Shown piece after piece: positions 58,911 to 64,000 of a DNA stretch of 64,000 nucleotides. The stretch's first letter is position 1. The number at the start of each line of letters is the position of its first letter. Source of the stretch: Paludibacteraceae bacterium (GTDB taxonomy: Bacteria; Bacteroidota; Bacteroidia; Bacteroidales; Paludibacteraceae); assembly GCA_017503075.1 (NCBI GenBank), contig JAFVTU010000012.1, positions 124,001-188,000 on the forward strand, read 5' to 3'. The translations under genes and the position numbers were made by a program. The notes under the pieces are model-generated. The model was not told the DNA's origin. It worked only from the letters and a program-made list of their open reading frames with translations, and did no database searches.

Positions 58911-60947
58911 ATGCGGTATAAGAATATTCTATACATAATAATTGCTTGCTGCCTCATGGTAGGATTCAGTTCGTGTAGCGTATCTGCTCGCATTAAGCGA
59001 GCTGACAAACGCTACAACATCGGAGAATATTATCAAGCTTCCGAGATGTACAGACAAGTCTATCGACAAATCAACAGCAAGGACAAGAGTATGCGCGCGC
59101 ATGTTGCGTTTCAGCAAGGAGAATGTTATCGTATTCTCAACAATGGAAAAGCAGTTAACGCATATAAGAATGCTATTCGCAATAACTATCCCGATTCCAT
59201 CGTGTTTCTACACTATGCACAAGTATTGCAGTTTCAAGGCAAATACAAAGAAGCAGCAGCGCAATACGCTATCTACCTGCAAGCACATCCTACTGACTAT
59301 ATAGCCACTGCTGGTAAATATGCTTGTAGTCAAGCCGACACATGGAAGAAACAGCCTTCACGCTATAAGATTGCTCCTGCTAAAGAGTTCAACGCGAAGC
59401 GATCGTCTAACTTCTCTCCAACGTTCATTGGAGAAGACGGAGATGCACTCATATTCACCTCCAACCGACAAGAGCAAAAATCCAACACCAAGAAGAAGGT
59501 GCGCACATCCTCCGTCACAGGTATGCCATCCTTCAATCTCTACTCTGCCAGAAAAAATGCTGCTGGTAAATGGGAGGAGATTGAACTATGCGAAGGACTC
59601 TATGCCGAAACGGAAGCAGAGGACGGAGAGGGTACTCAAAAACAAACATCCACAGCCGAACTAGGAGTAGCGTCACTTTCGGCTGACGGACGAACAATGT
59701 ACTTCACTTACTCCAAACCTATTAACGGACAAGATCTCGGTGCTAAAATATACATTTCACAGCGTGCTAGCGGAGAATGGGGAGAAGCACAAGAACTCAA
59801 ACTCTTCAAAGATAGTAGTATCACAGTAGGACATCCTAGCATCAATGCTAGCGGTGATACTTTGTATTTCGTCAGTGATGCACCAGGTGGTTATGGCGGA
59901 AAAGACATCTATATGGCTATCTCTAGTGGAGAGGGGTGGGACGATATTCGCAACCTTGGTCCGGAAGTCAACACTAGCGAAGATGAACTCTTCCCATGTA
60001 TTCGTCAAGACGGTCGCTTGTATTTTTCCTCAAAAGGACATCCTGGCTATGGAGGCCTTGATTTATTCTATGCTACTGCAAAAGATACCATATGGGAGAT
60101 CTTCAATATGGGTGCACCATTCAACTCCAATGCCGATGACTTTGGTATCACTTTCGTTGGAAATACCGAAAATGGATTCTTCTCATCCAATAGAGGACAA
60201 AAGAAGGGGTATGACTTGATATATTCATTCGTTTTACCACAATTGGAATTCATCGTAGAAGGTACTGTAACAGACAATAATGGCGAACACTTGTCAGAAG
60301 CCACATTGCGACTAGTAGGTAACGACGGCACAAATGTAAAAACGCAAATTCGACGAGATGGTACATATCGCCTCAAACTAAACAAAAACACACGATATGC
60401 CATGTTGGTCAACGCACGAGGATTTCTCAATGAAAAACAAACTTTTACCACAGAGAACCTCTCCGACAGTTATACATACCAACATAATTTCATTCTATCG
60501 CCAATCTCTAAACCGGTGAAGATGAATAATATATTCTTCAAGTTTGGTAGTTGGGAACTCACTCCCGATTCCGAACAAGGACTCAATGCGCTTGTCAAAC
60601 TACTCAACGACAATCCAAATATCACCATCGAATTAGCTGCGCATACCGACCTCGTAGGCAATAATGCCGACAACCAGCAATTGTCGCTTCGCCGTGCACA
60701 ATCGGTAGTAGATTACCTCATCAAGCATGGCATCGAGCAAGAGCGATTGACCCCTGTAGGATATGGCGAAGAGAAACCCGTAGTGGTAGACGAAGTGCTA
60801 CACAAGCAATATCCATTCTTGCCCAAAGAGCAGGCGTTAGACGAAGCCTTCATTACTACCCTACCTGCTGACAAACAAGAAATATGCAACTCGCTCAACC
60901 GTCGTACCGAGTTCCGCGTACTCAAAACAACATATAATTTGTATTAA
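58911..60947 (+). CDS. porE: PorE-like lipoprotein (TPR, beta-propeller, CRD, OmpA)
   Basis: A 678-residue outer-membrane lipoprotein (lipobox at Cys22, VGFSSC). Domain order: TPR helices (~25-150), a PD40 beta-propeller (~160-440; DALIFTSNRQ, GDTLYFVSDAPGGYGGKDIY, GRLYFSSKGHPGYGGLDLFY), a carboxypeptidase-regulatory-like domain (~450-530) and an OmpA peptidoglycan-binding domain (~545-678; ELAAHTDLVGNNADNQQLSL, RRAQSVVDYL). This exact order is that of PorE, a type IX secretion component in Porphyromonas. Other OmpA-PD40 proteins share it, so the T9SS role is likely but unproven. Confidence 0.75.
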   Translation: MRYKNILYIIIACCLMVGFSSCSVSARIKRADKRYNIGEYYQASEMYRQVYRQINSKDKSMRAHVAFQQGECYRILNNGKAVNAYKNAIRNNYPDSIVFLHYAQVLQFQGKYKEAAAQYAIYLQAHPTDYIATAGKYACSQADTWKKQPSRYKIAPAKEFNAKRSSNFSPTFIGEDGDALIFTSNRQEQKSNTKKKVRTSSVTGMPSFNLYSARKNAAGKWEEIELCEGLYAETEAEDGEGTQKQTSTAELGVASLSADGRTMYFTYSKPINGQDLGAKIYISQRASGEWGEAQELKLFKDSSITVGHPSINASGDTLYFVSDAPGGYGGKDIYMAISSGEGWDDIRNLGPEVNTSEDELFPCIRQDGRLYFSSKGHPGYGGLDLFYATAKDTIWEIFNMGAPFNSNADDFGITFVGNTENGFFSSNRGQKKGYDLIYSFVLPQLEFIVEGTVTDNNGEHLSEATLRLVGNDGTNVKTQIRRDGTYRLKLNKNTRYAMLVNARGFLNEKQTFTTENLSDSYTYQHNFILSPISKPVKMNNIFFKFGSWELTPDSEQGLNALVKLLNDNPNITIELAAHTDLVGNNADNQQLSLRRAQSVVDYLIKHGIEQERLTPVGYGEEKPVVVDEVLHKQYPFLPKEQALDEAFITTLPADKQEICNSLNRRTEFRVLKTTYNLY

Positions 60948-60973
60948 CTCATCACTCATAGTTCATAACTAAC
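60946..60973 (+). repeat. 7-bp tandem leader array before thyA
   Basis: Four heptamers with core ANNTCAT fill the spacer from the PorE-like stop codon to one base before the thyA ATG; same unit as at 30057-30091. Confidence 0.8.
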
Positions 60974-60974
60974 A

Positions 60975-61769
60975 ATGAAACAATATCTTGATTTATGCGA
61001 GCGCGTACTCCGCGAGGGTACCGAGAAACATGACCGCACAGGCACAGGCACTATCTCTGTTTTTGGACATCAAATGCGATTCAATCTCGAGGAGGGATTT
61101 CCACTACTCACGACCAAAAAACTCCACCTCAAGTCTATCATCTACGAACTGCTGTGGTTCCTGAAAGGTGATACCAACGTCAAGTACCTACAAGAGCATG
61201 GCGTACGTATCTGGAATGAGTGGGCAGATGAGAATGGCGAATTAGGACCTGTCTATGGTCATCAATGGCGTTCATGGCCAGATTACCAAGGCGGACACAT
61301 TGACCAGATTGCCCAGTTGGTAGAGCAAATTAAGAATAATCCTGACTCACGCCGCCATATCGTCAGTGCATGGAACGTGGCTGAGGTCAACAATATGGCT
61401 TTGCCTCCTTGCCATACGCTATTCCAATTCTATGTAGCCGATGGTCGTCTCTCCCTGCAACTTTACCAACGCTCGGCGGACATCTTCCTCGGTGTGCCAT
61501 TCAATATCGCATCCTACGCGCTGCTCTTGCAGATGATGGCACAAGTCACAGGACTTAAGGCTGGCGATTTCGTACACACCTTTGGTGATGCGCATATCTA
61601 TCTCAATCACATTGAGCAAGTGAAACTGCAACTCACTCGCGACACGCGCGCGCTACCGAAGATGCTTATCAACCCTGATGTGAAAAACATCTTCGACTTC
61701 AAGTTTGAAGACTTCACCCTTGTGGACTACGACCCACACCCACATATCCCTGGAGTCGTAGCCGTATAA
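60975..61769 (+). CDS. thyA: Thymidylate synthase
   Basis: A 264-residue enzyme methylating dUMP to dTMP with methylene-tetrahydrofolate. The catalytic cysteine is in [55 protein letters not shown] and [10 protein letters not shown] are all present. Length equals the E. coli enzyme. Paired with folA, which regenerates tetrahydrofolate. Confidence 0.97.
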   Translation: MKQYLDLCERVLREGTEKHDRTGTGTISVFGHQMRFNLEEGFPLLTTKKLHLKSIIYELLWFLKGDTNVKYLQEHGVRIWNEWADENGELGPVYGHQWRSWPDYQGGHIDQIAQLVEQIKNNPDSRRHIVSAWNVAEVNNMALPPCHTLFQFYVADGRLSLQLYQRSADIFLGVPFNIASYALLLQMMAQVTGLKAGDFVHTFGDAHIYLNHIEQVKLQLTRDTRALPKMLINPDVKNIFDFKFEDFTLVDYDPHPHIPGVVAV

Positions 61770-61798
61770 TCAACCACTAACCACTAAAACCCAAGAAT

Positions 61799-62287
61799 AT
61801 GTTAAATCTCATCGTAGCAATCGCTGAAAACAACGCTATCGGCAAAGCAGGCGACCTGCTCTGCCACTTGCCAAGTGACCTCAAATACTTCAAAGAGAAA
61901 ACCCAAGGATGCACCGTTATCATGGGCGAACGTACTTTCTTCTCGCTACCCAAGCACCCACTGCCCAATCGACGCAATATCGTGCTTTCCGACCGCGAGG
62001 ATTTTACATTTGAGAACACCGAAGTAGTACATTCCATCCCAGAAGCACAAGCGGCCGTGGCTGCCGATGAAGAGGCTTTCATCATTGGTGGCGGTATGGT
62101 CTATCGCCAATTCTTGCCGTTGGTAGATAAGCTGTATATCACCCATATCCACCATTCTTGGGAAGATGCCGACACGTTCTTCCCCGAGATTGATCCTGCT
62201 ATCTGGCAATGCGTCAGCAAAGACCGCCACGAAGCAGATGAGAAAAACCCTTATCCATACACTTTTGCTATTTATACAAAAAAATAA
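61799..62287 (+). CDS. folA: Dihydrofolate reductase
   Basis: A 162-residue NADPH enzyme. LNLIVAIAENNAIGKAGDLL with the Leu-rich M20-like loop, LPSDLKYFKEKTQGCTVIMG (catalytic Asp27 position is Asp in this segment), and FIIGGGMVYRQFLPLVDKLY are canonical. It follows thyA by 29 bp; the spacer contains CAACCAC/TAACCAC heptamers reaching the ATG. Confidence 0.96.
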   Translation: MLNLIVAIAENNAIGKAGDLLCHLPSDLKYFKEKTQGCTVIMGERTFFSLPKHPLPNRRNIVLSDREDFTFENTEVVHSIPEAQAAVAADEEAFIIGGGMVYRQFLPLVDKLYITHIHHSWEDADTFFPEIDPAIWQCVSKDRHEADEKNPYPYTFAIYTKK

Positions 62288-62289
62288 AC

Positions 62290-64000
62290 ATGCGCAAACT
62301 TATCATAATGGCTACACTTGCCCTACTTGCTGCCTCTTGTCAAACCAAAGAGGACGCTACCAAAGCACCTATCACCAAACCCGAAATCACCATTGAAGGC
62401 GGACGCCTAACACCTGAAGCATTGTGGGCGATGGGACGTATCAATAGTGTTCACCCTGATGAGCAATCAGGGCGGATAGCATATACAGTGAGCTACTATA
62501 GCGTAGAGGAAAACCGCTCTACTTCGTGGATTCGCGTCGCGCAAGAAGAAGATGGCAAACTAGTCACAATCAATGAGTTCGTGGGTCATAGCCCTGCATG
62601 GCACAATGGGCAACTCTGTTATATCAACGCCAAAGGCGAACTCATCATTGGCGATAAGACGCTCACTGGATTCGAAAAAGATATAGAAGGGTTCCTACTC
62701 TCTCCACAAGGCGATAAAATTATCCTTATAGCACAGGTAAAAACCGTAGCTAGCACGGCAGATAAATATCCCGACCTACCATTGGCTTCTGGACGCGTGG
62801 TAGATGACCTGATGTATAAGCATTGGGACGAGTGGACAGAGACTGCGCCACATCCTTTCCTCTGTGAATTCAAGGAAGGTGTCGCGACTCCGGAATCGGG
62901 AAGCCAGAAACTGGGAATAGCCAACTGTATCGACCTGCTCGAGGGTACGCCCTACGAATCGCCAATGAAGCCTTTTGGAGGCGTGGAGCAGTTGGCATGG
63001 AGCCCCGATGGGCAAACCATCGCATATACCTGCCGTAAGAAAAGCGGACTTGATTATGCAGTTTCCACCAACTCGGATATATACCTCTATAATGTACACG
63101 CGCGCACGCATACAAATCTAACCGAAGGCAACTTGGGCTACGACACCAACCCTGCTTATTCGCCTGACGGACAATATATCGCATGGCAATCCATGGAGCG
63201 CGACGGTTATGAGAGCGACGAAAATCGACTCATGATTTGCCACCTCGCTACAGGCAAACAAACATACCTCAGCCGTGGGCTCAACACCAATGTAGACAGC
63301 TACTATTGGAAAGACAACAACTCACTCGTTTTCAGCGCAGTATGGCATGGTACTTCTCAACTCTACAAGATCAATCTACAAGGCGAGCGTACTTGCCTTA
63401 CCACTGGTCAATATGACTATGTTCCTGCTGCGAATATAGGCGATACATACTACTGCCTACGCCATTCGATGCGCGAAGCAAACGAGATTTTCCGATTTAC
63501 CACAGCCAATAATAGCCAATTGCCTATAGCCGAAGATGATATTGTGCAATTGACCCACGAGAACGAAAACATCTACTCACAAATCACAATGGGTACAGTC
63601 GTGCCACGCTGGCAAAAGACTACCGACAACAAGGATATGCTCACATGGGTTATTTATCCTCCACACTTCGACCCAAACAAGAAATACCCTACTCTGCTCT
63701 ACTGCGAAGGTGGTCCACAATCGCCTGTTAGTCAGTTCTGGAGTTTCCGTTGGAATTTCATGATGATGGCTGCCAACGACTATATCATCGTTGCACCTAA
63801 TCGCCGCGGATTACCCGGTTTTGGTAATGAGTGGAACGAACAAATCAGTGGCGATTACGGAGGTCAATGTATGAAGGATTATCTTACTGCTATTGACGAG
63901 TTTGTGGCTAGCGAGCCATACGTAGATAAAGATCATTTAGGTTGCGTAGGCGCTTCTTTTGGTGGCTTCAGCGTATATTGGTTGGCAGGACACCACAACA
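62290..64000 (+). CDS. S9 family peptidase (DPP/acylaminoacyl-peptidase-like), partial
   Basis: Open to the right edge; about 570 residues visible of an expected ~700. A lipoprotein-like signal (MATLALLAASC) is followed by a beta-propeller with WSPDGQTIAYTCR and YSPDGQYIAWQS. The alpha/beta-hydrolase domain then starts (PTLLYCEGGPQSPV, APNRRGLPGFGNEW), reaching the nucleophile in GCVGASFGGFSVYW. Catalytic Asp and His lie beyond the window. It likely degrades peptides in the periplasm or at the surface. A heptamer array at 62881-62922 encodes VATPESGSQKLGIA inside the propeller. Confidence 0.9.
   Translation, partial: MRKLIIMATLALLAASCQTKEDATKAPITKPEITIEGGRLTPEALWAMGRINSVHPDEQSGRIAYTVSYYSVEENRSTSWIRVAQEEDGKLVTINEFVGHSPAWHNGQLCYINAKGELIIGDKTLTGFEKDIEGFLLSPQGDKIILIAQVKTVASTADKYPDLPLASGRVVDDLMYKHWDEWTETAPHPFLCEFKEGVATPESGSQKLGIANCIDLLEGTPYESPMKPFGGVEQLAWSPDGQTIAYTCRKKSGLDYAVSTNSDIYLYNVHARTHTNLTEGNLGYDTNPAYSPDGQYIAWQSMERDGYESDENRLMICHLATGKQTYLSRGLNTNVDSYYWKDNNSLVFSAVWHGTSQLYKINLQGERTCLTTGQYDYVPAANIGDTYYCLRHSMREANEIFRFTTANNSQLPIAEDDIVQLTHENENIYSQITMGTVVPRWQKTTDNKDMLTWVIYPPHFDPNKKYPTLLYCEGGPQSPVSQFWSFRWNFMMMAANDYIIVAPNRRGLPGFGNEWNEQISGDYGGQCMKDYLTAIDEFVASEPYVDKDHLGCVGASFGGFSVYWLAGHHN

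Overview
The window reads as a chromosomal segment of a Bacteroidales bacterium (phylum Bacteroidota). Three things point there. At least sixteen promoters match the Bacteroidota form TTTG, about 20 bp, TAnnTTTG. Several gene families are phylum markers: DUF4295 behind rpmB-rpmG, DUF4293, GSCFA, a PorE-like lipoprotein, a BspA-like LRR protein and LL-diaminopimelate aminotransferase. Shine-Dalgarno sequences are essentially absent and leaders are A-rich. Genus cannot be told from the sequence alone. The window starts inside a Na+/Ca2+ exchanger gene and ends inside an S9 peptidase gene.

Layout. 1-4.3 kb: ion transport (CaCA exchanger, MntP) and a lipid/glycolipid group (CDP-alcohol phosphatidyltransferase, GtrA, YjdF-like, GT28 diacylglycerol glucosyltransferase-like). 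4.8-10 kb: 2-hydroxyacid dehydrogenase, pepT, gcvT, deoD and a secreted protein. 10-15.6 kb: secreted GH13 amylase with two starch-binding modules, Na/Pi symporter, rubrerythrin. 15.6-19.7 kb: a patchwork with a start-less lipoprotein gene, a phage-like orphan, a truncated lipoprotein gene, fragments of a second 2-hydroxyacid dehydrogenase and of glmS, then intact dapL and dapF. 20.3-25 kb: rimP-nusA-infB. 25-30 kb: GSCFA, FtsX-like permease, CpxP-like, PAP2, TonB-like, rsmE. 30.3-30.6 kb: a free-standing structured RNA candidate. 30.7-38 kb: BspA-like protein, prfA, an AmgK-RapZ fusion, tRNA-Lys, DUF975 protein and MurU-like nucleotidyltransferase. 38-44.6 kb: lipid kinase, rpmB-rpmG-DUF4295, amidase/golvesin protein, RlmD. 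44.6-48.6 kb: a minus-strand operon with dxr, rseP and an acetyltransferase. 48.6-49.5 kb: a repeat-rich gap of almost 1 kb. 49.6-64 kb: bactofilin, DUF1015, Skp/OmpH, surface polysaccharide genes (sugar transferase, Wzi-like, GT2), fumarase, degenerate LytM protein, PorE-like lipoprotein, thyA-folA and an S9 peptidase.

How parts fit together. The AmgK-RapZ fusion and the MurU-like enzyme flank one tRNA and could make up an anomeric MurNAc salvage route. The PorE-like lipoprotein suggests a type IX secretion system, and the amylase and BspA-like protein carry a shared C-terminal tail that may be its sorting signal. Sugar transferase, Wzi-like protein and GT2 belong to envelope polysaccharide assembly.

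The most unusual property is a layer of short tandem arrays with periods of 7, 8, 9, 10, 11 and 22 bp. They have a fixed core and variable remainder, sit in spacers (often abutting start codons) and in some cases lie inside coding sequence. Other notable points are the rod-shaped RNA at 30.3-30.6 kb, the three-gene mosaic at 17.3-17.6 kb, and a terminator whose loop holds the next gene's -33 box.
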